This document shows, piece after piece, positions 5,475-13,909 of a stretch of DNA of 34,968 nt (positions are counted from its first letter, which is position 1; every line of letters starts with the position of its first letter). The stretch covers positions 1 to 34,968 of the forward strand of contig CAKTPC010000007.1 of assembly GCA_934590505.1 (NCBI GenBank). Direction: 5' to 3'. The position numbers and the translations under genes are program-made. This DNA is from an uncultured Oscillospiraceae bacterium. GTDB taxonomy: Bacteria; Bacillota; Clostridia; Oscillospirales; Oscillospiraceae. The notes beneath the pieces are model-generated. The model did not search any database. It worked only from the letters and a program-made list of their open reading frames with translations, and was not told the DNA's origin.

Positions 5475-6179
5475 TCAGTTTTTGATTTCCACCGGAAGTC
5501 CTGCTTCGGTAAATTCGTTTGCTATGCGCTCGGCGTAGGTACGGCAGGGGGAGCCAGCCTCGGGCAGGACGATGATGAAGCTGCGGCCAAGATAGGTCTG
5601 CCCGGTCAGGATATCGTGCAGCGCGTCGAGATTCTCGCCGTACCAATCCTGCCAGAGCATGGCGCGGCGCAGGACGGAGTACAGCTCGCGGCGCTCACGG
5701 CAGGCAGAGAGGTCAAGTGTCACCTGCGGGTGCAGGGCGTTGAGCAGACCGAGGCAGCCGGCGTTGGTATCCCGCCATGTCGCTTCAAAATCGCGCGTGT
5801 ACCATGGGTCAGCGACGGCGTCTCCGGGCCGGCCGGCATATTCGAGCAGCAGGTGCAGCTTGCCGTCGGGGTCGCCGCCGAAGGCGCGCGCCATATTGCG
5901 CATATTTGCATCGTCCATGCCGATGAGAAGATCGTAATTATCATAATCATCCGGTCTTATGCGCCGCGCGGTCTTGCCATCACAGCCGATGCCGTGCTCG
6001 GCGAGCTTGCGCCGCGCGGGCGGATAGACGGGGTTGCCGAGCTCCTCGCTGCTCGTCGCGGCGGAGGCGATGTCGAACTGTGCCGCGAGCCCCGCGCGGG
6101 AGCACATATCGCGCAGCACGAACTCGGCCATCGGGCTGCGGCAAATATTGCCGTGGCAGACGAATAAGATTTTTGTCAT
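5475..6179 (-). CDS. Low-molecular-weight protein tyrosine phosphatase fused to a C-terminal barstar-like domain
   Basis: A 234-aa two-domain protein. Residues 1-150 are a low-molecular-weight tyrosine phosphatase: P-loop CHGNICRS at 8-15 (nucleophile C8, R14) and the general-acid DPWY at 124-127. Such enzymes often dephosphorylate tyrosine kinases of capsule export. Residues 152-234 resemble barstar, the barnase inhibitor: DWYGENLDALHDILTG (178-193) matches the barnase-binding helix of barstar, including the two Asp that contact barnase (D185, D189 here), with Trp replaced by His. The ATG at 6179 follows the aminotransferase stop by 4 nt; the ribosome site is weak, suggesting coupling. It is the last gene of the glycan operon. 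No tyrosine kinase or ribonuclease gene is nearby. Confidence 0.88.
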   Translation of the reverse strand: MTKILFVCHGNICRSPMAEFVLRDMCSRAGLAAQFDIASAATSSEELGNPVYPPARRKLAEHGIGCDGKTARRIRPDDYDNYDLLIGMDDANMRNMARAFGGDPDGKLHLLLEYAGRPGDAVADPWYTRDFEATWRDTNAGCLGLLNALHPQVTLDLSACRERRELYSVLRRAMLWQDWYGENLDALHDILTGQTYLGRSFIIVLPEAGSPCRTYAERIANEFTEAGLPVEIKN

Positions 6180-6183
6180 GGTC

Positions 6184-7284
6184 TTACCCAAGGATTATAT
6201 CGCAGATGCGGTCGACGTCGGCAGTGCTGAGACCGGCGTAGAGCGGGAGAGTCAGGACGCAGTCGGCAATGTGCTCGGCGACGGGGGTCGCGGCGGGATC
6301 GAAGCCTGGGCGGCCGCGGTAGCATGCGAAGGAATTGGTGATGGGATAGAAGTACTTTCTCGCGACGATGCCGTGCTCGTACAGACGGTCAAAGACCTCA
6401 TCACGGTTATACTTGTAGCCGTCGAACACGACGGGGAAATAGGCATAGTTCGAGCGGACACCATTCTGCGGCGCGTTGAGGCGAATGCCGGGCACGCCGT
6501 CAAGGCGCTCCCAATAGCGTTCGTCAACAAGCTTGCGCTCGGCGATCCAGCCATCAAGATGGTGCAGGTTGCACAGACCCATCGCCGCGCAGAACTCGTT
6601 CATCTTCGCGTTGCCGCCGACGTATTCAACGTCCTCCGGGCCATGGATGCCGAAATTCTTGAGATCGCGGATGCGCTGCGCGAGAGAGTCATCCTTAAAG
6701 CAGAGCGCGCCGCCCTCAATGGTGTTAAAGACCTTGGTGGCATGGAAGGAGAACATAGCGGCGTCACCGAAACAGGCGGAGCTGATGCCGTTTTTTGTCA
6801 CGCCGAAGGCATGGGCGGCGTCATAAATGACCTTGAGACCGTGCTTCTTTGCGATGCGGTCTATCTCCTCTACATTGCAAAGGTTGCCGTAGACATGCAC
6901 GGGCATGATGGCGACGGTCTTATCGGTGATGAGAGACTCGAGCTTGCTGACGTCGATGGTATAGTCGGAGGGGTCGATGTCACAGAACACGGGGGTGCAG
7001 CCGCAGCGGACGATCGCATGCGTGGTGGAGGCAAAGGTGAAGGGAGTGGTGATTATCTCGCCCTTGAGCGCCATGGCCTCGATGATGTTTTCAAGAGCGA
7101 GGTGGCCGTTCGTGAGCAGGGCGACATTTTGTACGCCGAGGTATTCCTTAAGCTCCGCTTCGAGCCGCTGGTGCTTCTCGCCCATATTTGTGAGCCAATG
7201 GCTGTCCCAGATGCTGCGGATCTCATTGCAGTACTCCTCAAACTCCGGAATGGACGAACGGGTGACATTGATTATTTCGGACAT
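6184..7284 (-). CDS. DegT/DnrJ/EryC1/StrS-family sugar aminotransferase
   Basis: PLP-dependent aminotransferase that places an amino group on a nucleotide-linked keto sugar, using glutamate or a similar donor. At 366 aa it has the family's length. The cofactor lysine is K184 in SFHATKVFNTIEGG, and the PLP-ring aspartate is D155 in IYDAAHAFG. The PFTFASTTHAI segment (81-91) and the C-terminal RKYFYP substrate region are also typical. The start has TTGGAG 6 nt upstream. It resembles enzymes that make 4-amino-4,6-dideoxy sugars, but the exact sugar cannot be read from sequence. It lies between the ATP-grasp and phosphatase genes. Confidence 0.9.
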   Translation of the reverse strand: MSEIINVTRSSIPEFEEYCNEIRSIWDSHWLTNMGEKHQRLEAELKEYLGVQNVALLTNGHLALENIIEAMALKGEIITTPFTFASTTHAIVRCGCTPVFCDIDPSDYTIDVSKLESLITDKTVAIMPVHVYGNLCNVEEIDRIAKKHGLKVIYDAAHAFGVTKNGISSACFGDAAMFSFHATKVFNTIEGGALCFKDDSLAQRIRDLKNFGIHGPEDVEYVGGNAKMNEFCAAMGLCNLHHLDGWIAERKLVDERYWERLDGVPGIRLNAPQNGVRSNYAYFPVVFDGYKYNRDEVFDRLYEHGIVARKYFYPITNSFACYRGRPGFDPAATPVAEHIADCVLTLPLYAGLSTADVDRICDIILG

Positions 7285-7344
7285 ATCTTACTCCAATCTG
7301 CCGCGGATGCGGCCACAAGAGATTTATCTGCGGTTATCCTACAA

Positions 7345-8541
7345 TTAGTCGACGGCGATGCGGTACCAGCTGTCGTCAGACATATATTTTTCCGCGTCCC
7401 CGCGGGTGGGGAAGTTCATGACAAGCGTGCCGATGGCCTTGTTCGCACCGGAAAAACGCTCAACAGCATCGCCGGGCTTTACCCAAAGGTCACGCTGGAC
7501 AACGGCGCTCTCAAGCTCCGGCGCGATATCGAGCGCACGGAAGGTACCGTCGCGGTCGCTGTGGAGGATGATCTCCGTCCAGTGACCATTATACACGGGG
7601 TCATGCATTTCGTCCACCGGCAGGCCGACGGCGGCCTTGACGGCGTTTGCGACGAGGTTGGTTCCCGCCGCCATGCTCAGCACCTCGCTCAGGCGGTTGC
7701 CGCCGCCGCGGGGGGAGACCTCCATTATGTAGGCTTTGCCGTTTGTGCCGAGGCGCGTCTCGATATTGTAAAGACCGGTGCCGAGGCCGAGCAGTGTGAT
7801 GAGCCGCTGCAGCTCCTGCTTAAGCTCTGCCTGCGCCCAAGCCGGCATAGTGGACGGCCACGCGTAAGCCGAGGGGGTATAGGGATTATCGGCATGTGCG
7901 TCAAAGTACTGCTCGTCAAAGGAGCAGCAGCGCAGCTCGCCGTCAACGGAAAAGCAGTCTGTATCCGAGGAGAAGCCCTGCTGGGTGATGAACTCCTCGA
8001 TTATAAAGTCACCGCAGATCGAGAAGGCCTTGGCATGTTCTATCGCGGCGGGGAGCGCGTCGGGAGAATCCACGCGCGTGACGCCCTTGCTGCCGGCGGA
8101 GTCCACGGGCTTTACGATCATCGGCCAATTGAAGCCGGCAGAATCATTCAGCGCTCCGGCGGGCTCGGAATAGCTTTTTGCCCAGGGGACGTTGAAGCCG
8201 TTCTCGGCAAGGAAGCGGCGGAAGCGTCCCTTGTTCTGGAGAATGGACACAGCTTCATATGAGCCGGCAAAGGGGAGCCCCAGCTTCTCCGCAACATAGG
8301 CTGCGGTCACGACGCCGGGGTCGCAGGCGAAGGACATGACGCCGTCGATACCGAGCTCGCGCGCCATATTGAGGACGGCGTCCTTATCGATGATGCTGAC
8401 ATTGCGGTACTCATCTGAATGCTTATGGGCGATGTTATCGGGCAGATAGTCACAGGTGATGACATACAGCCCCAGCTTATGTGCTTCTTTTATGACGGGC
8501 AGCAGGTATTGCGCGCCGCCTAAGAGCAGCAGCTTTTTCAT
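7345..8541 (-). CDS. ATP-grasp ligase (carboxylate-amine ligase type)
   Basis: A 398-aa ATP-grasp enzyme. The N-terminal Rossmann-like pre-ATP domain starts MKKLLLLGGAQYLLPVIKEA, the central ATP-binding part contains MIVKPVDSAGSKGVTRV and a FIIEEFI segment, and the metal-binding end is YIMEVSPRGGGNRLSEVLS. Family members activate a carboxylate as acyl phosphate and join it to an amine. Next to a sugar aminotransferase, an attractive reading is attachment of an acid or amino acid to an amino sugar, but this is inference. The ATG at 8541 follows AAAGGAG at about 8 nt; an upstream in-frame start at 8571 would lie inside the preceding glycosyltransferase gene. Confidence 0.85.
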   Translation of the reverse strand: MKKLLLLGGAQYLLPVIKEAHKLGLYVITCDYLPDNIAHKHSDEYRNVSIIDKDAVLNMARELGIDGVMSFACDPGVVTAAYVAEKLGLPFAGSYEAVSILQNKGRFRRFLAENGFNVPWAKSYSEPAGALNDSAGFNWPMIVKPVDSAGSKGVTRVDSPDALPAAIEHAKAFSICGDFIIEEFITQQGFSSDTDCFSVDGELRCCSFDEQYFDAHADNPYTPSAYAWPSTMPAWAQAELKQELQRLITLLGLGTGLYNIETRLGTNGKAYIMEVSPRGGGNRLSEVLSMAAGTNLVANAVKAAVGLPVDEMHDPVYNGHWTEIILHSDRDGTFRALDIAPELESAVVQRDLWVKPGDAVERFSGANKAIGTLVMNFPTRGDAEKYMSDDSWYRIAVD

Positions 8542-8560
8542 GGGATGGCTCCTTTCGCGC

Positions 8561-9541
8561 TCATTCGTCATAGCCCTGCTTCTGGCGGTAGAGCCGGTGC
8601 AGCGCGGGAAACAGGCATTTGACGGCGTTATTGATGCGGAAGCGCAGAGGCTTCTCTTTCAATAGCCTATTATATGGCGGACGGCGCAGATCCTTGTCCT
8701 TACCCTGCGTATAAAGAAGCTGAAATTTCCATTTGAGGATACTGTCATCCACAAGACGCAGAACATCGGGATCAGTGACATGAGGGCGGTAGGTTTCGAG
8801 CATAGCGATGGAGCCGGTCATGAAGCGGACGAGCTTATCATATTGTCGTTCGACACCGCTGCTCCATGCGGCACCGTTGCTGCATATACGGTAGACGGAC
8901 ATTGTGCGGGCGATGAAATGCACCGGGCCGTTATGACGCAGCCATATGCCGTAAGGGTAATCGCTGAAGCCGTACTTGTCGGCAACGTAGTAAAAATCAG
9001 GCGGATCGGCAAGGAGCGGCATCTTTGCAAGCAGCGCGCTCGTGTGCCACGCGGTGTTCATACCGGGGATGATGTCCGCAAACTCAACGTCGCAGTCCTC
9101 GCTGCGCTGCACGAGCTCCTCATCGGGACGCCCGCCGGTGCAGTAGTGCAGGAGTGTGTTGTGGACGCAGGCGGAGTATTCCGGGTGCGCTTCCATGAAG
9201 TCGACCTGACGCTGGAGCTTTGTGGGATCGGTCCAATAATCGTCACCCTCGCAGGAGGCCATGTATTTGCCGCGCGCGTTCGGGAAGAACACGGCATAAT
9301 AGATGTCCAGACCCTGAGAAAACAGGTTCTTTTCCTGATAGAACGGGCGAACGATGTCCGGGTACTTCTCTGCGTATTCACGGATGATCGCGGCGGTGCC
9401 GTCAGTCGAGGCATCGTCGTTCACGAGCAGCTCAAAGGGAAAATCCGTCTGCTGGGTGACGATGCTCTCAAGCGCATCGCGGATATATTCTTCGTGGTTA
9501 TAGGCCGTACAGAATACGGAAACGAGACAATCTTTACTCAT
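8561..9541 (-). CDS. Family 2 glycosyltransferase (first of two paralogues)
   Basis: A 326-aa GT-A fold glycosyltransferase that transfers a sugar from a nucleotide donor, probably to a lipid-linked intermediate at the inner membrane face. It has the N-terminal VSVFCTAYNHEEYI, the donor-binding NDDASTDGT (41-49), and CEGDDYW (97-103) with the metal-binding DD. The C-terminal part contains basic and hydrophobic helices but no clear membrane span. It is a paralogue of the gene at 11720-12700, with the same length and closely matching motifs throughout. It lies between the flippase and ATP-grasp genes in one operon. Confidence 0.92.
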   Translation of the reverse strand: MSKDCLVSVFCTAYNHEEYIRDALESIVTQQTDFPFELLVNDDASTDGTAAIIREYAEKYPDIVRPFYQEKNLFSQGLDIYYAVFFPNARGKYMASCEGDDYWTDPTKLQRQVDFMEAHPEYSACVHNTLLHYCTGGRPDEELVQRSEDCDVEFADIIPGMNTAWHTSALLAKMPLLADPPDFYYVADKYGFSDYPYGIWLRHNGPVHFIARTMSVYRICSNGAAWSSGVERQYDKLVRFMTGSIAMLETYRPHVTDPDVLRLVDDSILKWKFQLLYTQGKDKDLRRPPYNRLLKEKPLRFRINNAVKCLFPALHRLYRQKQGYDE

Positions 9542-9559
9542 GATGTGACCTCAAATAAA

Positions 9560-11005
9560 TTATTCCTCCGCGCCGCGGTGCATAAGGCGGCGGAGCACAT
9601 CCAGCATGAAGCCGAAGCTGTCAACGCGGAAGATAACGGAGCCGCCGACATATATCGCGACGCCGAGCGGGACCTGAATAAGCAGTGTGAGCCAATCGTT
9701 CAGCCCGAGCAGGCCTATCGGATAGATGCAGACGCCCATCAGGCAGGCAAGCAGCACCGCCGGGAGCATGTCACGAAGCTGACCGGACAGCTTGTACCCG
9801 AGCAGTTTACGGTTCGGCCACGCGTTTATGACGAGGGAGAAGAGCCCGGAGATAAGCTGGCTCACCGCTACGGCATAGACGCTGATGTTCATCGCGGCGA
9901 AGAGCAGGCCGATGCCGATAAGCTCCTTTATTATCTCCAGACGGAGGAATATTTCGCTGTGCCCCATCGCCTTGATGGCGTTTAGGTTCGCAGTGTGCAG
10001 CGGGTAAAAGGCATATACCGCGCAGAATATCTGCATGAACGGCACACAGGGCAGCCACTTTTCGGTAAGCAGGAGGCGGATAAGCGGCTCGGCGCACACG
10101 GCCATGCCCATCATTAGCGGCATCATAATATACGAGCTTGTCTTGATGGCGCGGCGGGTCATCTCACGCACATGGTCGCGGTTATCCTGCTCGGCGGAGA
10201 GCACGGGCAGCAGGACGCTGTCGATAGAGTAGTTGATGTTTTCGACGACGAGCACGCAGAGCTGATCGCCCTTATTGTAGTACGCGAGGTCAGACGAGGT
10301 ATATTTCAGCCCGACGACGAGCTGGGAGAGCTTGAGATACACGGTGTCGAGCAGCGCGGAGGCAAGGAGCTTCCAGCCGTAGGACACGAGCCCGCCGAGG
10401 CGGCGCAGTGAGAACATGAGCTTCGGCTTCCAGCCGACGGTCAGCCAGAGAATGGCCGTGTTGACGGTCACGTTCAGGAGCTGCTGGGCGACGAGCGCCC
10501 ATATCCCGAAGCCGCGGTAGGCCATCGTGATGCCGACGACGGCGGAGAATAGCGTTCCGCCGAGGGTGGAGAAGAAGAAACGGCGGAACTGCATCGTCTT
10601 TGAGACGTAAGCCTGCTGCACATTCTTGACACCGGAGACGACGATCGTAAGCCCGAGCACGCGGATGACCGGGACGAGGTCAGACGAACCGTATATCCGG
10701 CTGATAAGCGGAGAAGCGAAAAACAGCCCTATATACAGCACAAGACAGAAAGCAACGTTGAAGTAGAACACGGAGGAATAGTCGAGGTCGTCGGTGTCCT
10801 TTTTCTGAATGAGCGCGTTTGCCATGCCGCTGTCGACAAAGACTTGAAGAATGGAGGTAATGACGGTGACAAGGGCGATAGTGCCGTATAGCTCAGGCTC
10901 GAGGATGCGCGCGAGCACGATGGACACGACAAAGGACACGACCTGTGCTCCGCAGCGCTCCATAAATCGCCATATCAGATTGGAAAAGACTTTTTTATTA
11001 TTCAT
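9560..11005 (-). CDS. Wzx-like lipopolysaccharide/teichuronic-acid flippase
   Basis: A 481-aa integral membrane protein of the oligosaccharide-flippase (MOP) superfamily with about 12-14 helices. It starts MNNKKVFSNLIWRFMERCGAQ and then SIVLARILEPELYGTIALVTV, the signature of the WzxC/TuaB-type branch. Such proteins flip undecaprenyl-linked glycan units across the membrane. The ATG at 11005 has only a weak ribosome site (GGAACGG). The gene is in the middle of the operon, 18 bp before the GT2 gene at 9541. No Wzy polymerase-like gene is visible in the operon, so polymerisation or ligation functions must be elsewhere if needed. Confidence 0.9.
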   Translation of the reverse strand: MNNKKVFSNLIWRFMERCGAQVVSFVVSIVLARILEPELYGTIALVTVITSILQVFVDSGMANALIQKKDTDDLDYSSVFYFNVAFCLVLYIGLFFASPLISRIYGSSDLVPVIRVLGLTIVVSGVKNVQQAYVSKTMQFRRFFFSTLGGTLFSAVVGITMAYRGFGIWALVAQQLLNVTVNTAILWLTVGWKPKLMFSLRRLGGLVSYGWKLLASALLDTVYLKLSQLVVGLKYTSSDLAYYNKGDQLCVLVVENINYSIDSVLLPVLSAEQDNRDHVREMTRRAIKTSSYIMMPLMMGMAVCAEPLIRLLLTEKWLPCVPFMQIFCAVYAFYPLHTANLNAIKAMGHSEIFLRLEIIKELIGIGLLFAAMNISVYAVAVSQLISGLFSLVINAWPNRKLLGYKLSGQLRDMLPAVLLACLMGVCIYPIGLLGLNDWLTLLIQVPLGVAIYVGGSVIFRVDSFGFMLDVLRRLMHRGAEE

Positions 11006-11053
11006 ATATCCGTTCCGACTTTTATATTCCGCATGGCGGCGGATCGTAAAAGC

Positions 11054-11659
11054 TTAAATATTTCCTCCCGCGGCGGCCATTGCCTCTGCCAGACGCTTCT
11101 GTTCCTCGGTGAGAAATTCTTGCTCAAGCGCAAGAAGGTCTTTTTTTCTGCCATTGATCTTATGCACAGGGATACCGGCGTAGATGCTCCACGCTTCGGT
11201 ATCCGCATTCACAAACGAGAAGCAGCCGAAAGCACAGCCCTCCGGGATAGTGACGCCGGGGAGGACAACGCTTGTGGAGCCGATGATGACGTGCCTGCCG
11301 ATGTGTACGGGCTTGCTGATAACGTGTTTATTTTTATCCGGTATCATGGGGCTTGTAAGTGTGGTGCCGGAGTAGTCATCACTCACACTGTAGACGGAGA
11401 TGCGCGAAGAGAGATTGGCAAAGTCGGAGATGAAGATCCCCGCCTCACCGCCGTAAAGCGCGGAATAGGCCGCAATGTGAATGTAGCTGCCAAGCTCTAT
11501 ATGGCCGCTGAGAATGCAGAAGTCATCTATGCGGACGTTATCTCCGATGCTGATATTCTGCGCACCGTATATGCTCGCGTGCCGGCTTATCATAACGTTC
11601 TGGCCGTACTTCTTCAGCCCAAGAGAGGATAGCTCTTTTTCTGTGTAAAAACTGGTCAT
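11054..11659 (-). CDS. Hexapeptide-repeat (left-handed beta-helix) acyltransferase
   Basis: A 201-aa acyltransferase, probably O- or N-acetyl transfer from acetyl-CoA to a sugar. Hexapeptide repeats run through ISIGDNVRIDDFCILSG and later PVHIGRHVIIGSTSVVLPGVTIPEG. The region between (SVSDDYSGTTLTSPMIP) is typical of the xenobiotic/maltose acetyltransferase group. A C-terminal helical tail (KKDLLALEQEFLTEEQ) follows. The ribosome site is weak (GGAAAAAAT). Its place between a glycosyltransferase and the flippase points to modification of a glycan precursor on the cytosolic side. Confidence 0.88.
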   Translation of the reverse strand: MTSFYTEKELSSLGLKKYGQNVMISRHASIYGAQNISIGDNVRIDDFCILSGHIELGSYIHIAAYSALYGGEAGIFISDFANLSSRISVYSVSDDYSGTTLTSPMIPDKNKHVISKPVHIGRHVIIGSTSVVLPGVTIPEGCAFGCFSFVNADTEAWSIYAGIPVHKINGRKKDLLALEQEFLTEEQKRLAEAMAAAGGNI

Positions 11660-11719
11660 ATTTTTTCCGTTTCTCTATAAATCTATGATCCTGCGGTGCG
11701 GTTGAATAATAGGATACAT

Positions 11720-12700
11720 TCAACTCCTGTAGCCGCGCACATACCGGTACAGCTTTTGCAGGCCGGGAAAGAAGCTTTTGAGGAAATTGTTCACGCGGTA
11801 CGAAAGAGGCTGCCTGCGCAGAATGGCGTCATACGGCGGCCTGCGCTGCTCTCTGTCCCGCCCCTCAATGTACATAAGCTCAAACTCTCGCTCACGCAGC
11901 CAGTATTCTATTGAACTCCTGAAGCGCTCAGGCGCAGTTTTAAGTGCGCTCTCCAGCACCTTGCACTCGCCCTCGGTATATTTGCGGAGCTTTTCATACT
12001 GCCCGTCGACGCCGGTGCTCCATGCGCTCGGGGAACTGTCCAGACGGTAAACGGACATGCAGCGGCCTATATAGTGTACAGGGCCGTTGAACATCATCCA
12101 CAGACCTATCGGATGATCGAGGAACGCGTGATCCCAGCCGATATGAAAGTATTCCGGGAGATCGGAAAACAGCCATGCTTTTGCAAGGATCGAGCTCGTG
12201 TGCCAGCTATATGAGGTGCCGCGGGCGATCTTATCAATATCGGGGTCAAAGTCATCATCGCGGCCGATAAGACGCTTGTCCGGAGAATTGCCGAGGCAGT
12301 AGTGACACATCGTATCATGGACACAGCCGGAATACTCCGGGTGGCTTTCCATGAAATCGACCTGCCGCTGGAGCTTTGTCTGGTCCGACCAGTAATCGTC
12401 CCCCTCGCAGAAAGCAATGTATTTGCCGCGGGATTCGGCGAAGAGGACCGTTTCATAAGCGTTTTTATGCTGGGAATATAGATTGTCCTTCTGGTAAAAC
12501 GCACGGATGATGTGGGGGTACTTTTCCTCAAACGCGTGGATTATCGCGGCTGTGCCGTCAGTCGAGGCGTCGTCATTCACAAGCAGCTCAAAGGAAAAGT
12601 CCGTCTGCTGATCGACAATGCATTGAAGCGTCTGCGCGATATACTCCTCATGATTATATGCCGTACACAGAACAGACACCATGCACTTGTTTTCTGCCAC
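11720..12700 (-). CDS. Family 2 glycosyltransferase (second paralogue), first gene of the glycan operon
   Basis: A 326-aa GT2 enzyme with NDDASTDGT and CEGDDYW motifs, almost identical in pattern to the gene at 8561-9541, including the shared VxCTAYNHEEYI start and the RPPYxxxLRRxPLxxRxNN tail. I place the start at the GTG at 12700: the GGAGGT upstream is then 6 nt away, whereas at the in-frame GTG at 12706 it would overlap the codon. With this start both paralogues are exactly 326 aa. It is the promoter-proximal gene of the seven-gene operon. Donor and acceptor sugars are unknown. Confidence 0.9.
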   Translation of the reverse strand: MAENKCMVSVLCTAYNHEEYIAQTLQCIVDQQTDFSFELLVNDDASTDGTAAIIHAFEEKYPHIIRAFYQKDNLYSQHKNAYETVLFAESRGKYIAFCEGDDYWSDQTKLQRQVDFMESHPEYSGCVHDTMCHYCLGNSPDKRLIGRDDDFDPDIDKIARGTSYSWHTSSILAKAWLFSDLPEYFHIGWDHAFLDHPIGLWMMFNGPVHYIGRCMSVYRLDSSPSAWSTGVDGQYEKLRKYTEGECKVLESALKTAPERFRSSIEYWLREREFELMYIEGRDREQRRPPYDAILRRQPLSYRVNNFLKSFFPGLQKLYRYVRGYRS

Positions 12701-12743
12701 AGACACACCTCCGATACGAAAAGAATAAATACAAATTCACAAT

Positions 12744-12772
12744 ATTATACAGCGGATGCAGGCTTATTTCAA
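12744..12772 (-). promoter_or_regulatory. Strong sigma-A promoter of the glycan operon
   Basis: Minus strand -35 TTGAAA (12772-12767), a 17-nt spacer and a perfect TATAAT (12749-12744). The predicted start, near 12737, leaves a leader of about 37 nt to the GTG at 12700. It is the only convincing promoter found for the seven genes. Confidence 0.8.
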
Positions 12773-12792
12773 TATAAATGTGTGAAGGACAT

Positions 12793-12822
12793 AAAAAACC
12801 GCCGGAGCATATGCTCCGGCGG
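12793..12822 (-). terminator. Intrinsic terminator after psuG
   Basis: A perfect 24-bp palindrome with CCGCCGGAGCAT arms (12799-12822) is followed on the minus strand by TTTTTT (12798-12793). It lies 12 bp past the psuG stop and just before the glycan-operon promoter. Confidence 0.9.
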
Positions 12823-12833
12823 GATGGTGCGGT

Positions 12834-13745
<912 letters not shown>

Positions 13746-13771
13746 AATTCTGCTCCTTTGCTGATTTTTAT

Positions 13772-13809
13772 AAAAAAGCTGAGCTGCCGTAATTGCTTTT
13801 ATACGGCTC
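13772..13809 (-). promoter_or_regulatory. Leader hairpin with U-run upstream of psuG (possible attenuator)
   Basis: In the psuG leader, GCCGTA (13807-13802) pairs with TACGGC (13791-13786) across a 10-nt loop, and GAGC/GCTC can extend the stem with a bulge. TTTTTT follows at 13777-13772, still 26 nt before the start codon. It has the outline of an intrinsic terminator inside the leader. The stem core is only 6 bp, so a fortuitous hairpin is possible. Confidence 0.35.
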
Positions 13810-13842
13810 ACAGACGGTAGTGTACCTATGTCGTGAAACCAC

Positions 13843-13871
13843 ATCATAACAGAAAAGACCGGGAAATGCAA
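13843..13871 (-). promoter_or_regulatory. Sigma-A promoter of psuG
   Basis: Minus strand TTGCAT (13871-13866), a 17-nt spacer and TATGAT (13848-13843). The predicted start, near 13836, gives a leader of about 90 nt. It lies just past the hairpin that ends the ABC permease unit. Confidence 0.7.
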
Positions 13872-13901
13872 TACCCTGCCGCACTTGACGCGGCAGGGTA
13901 T
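13871..13901 (-). terminator. Hairpin after the nucleoside permease operon (weak terminator)
   Basis: A 12-bp stem, ATACCCTGCCGC with its complement and a 7-nt loop, starts 9 bp past the permease stop at 13910. On the minus strand it is followed by TGCATTTCC, a poor U-tract, so it may be a leaky terminator or an mRNA-stabilising hairpin. Its last base overlaps the psuG -35. Confidence 0.55.
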
Positions 13902-13909
13902 AAGAAAGC

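Noticed and set aside
6034..8262. A 742-codon open frame antisense to the aminotransferase and ATP-grasp genes
   Set aside because: It lies opposite genes with clear catalytic motifs and has no recognisable domain or ribosome site; long antisense frames are common in high-GC DNA.
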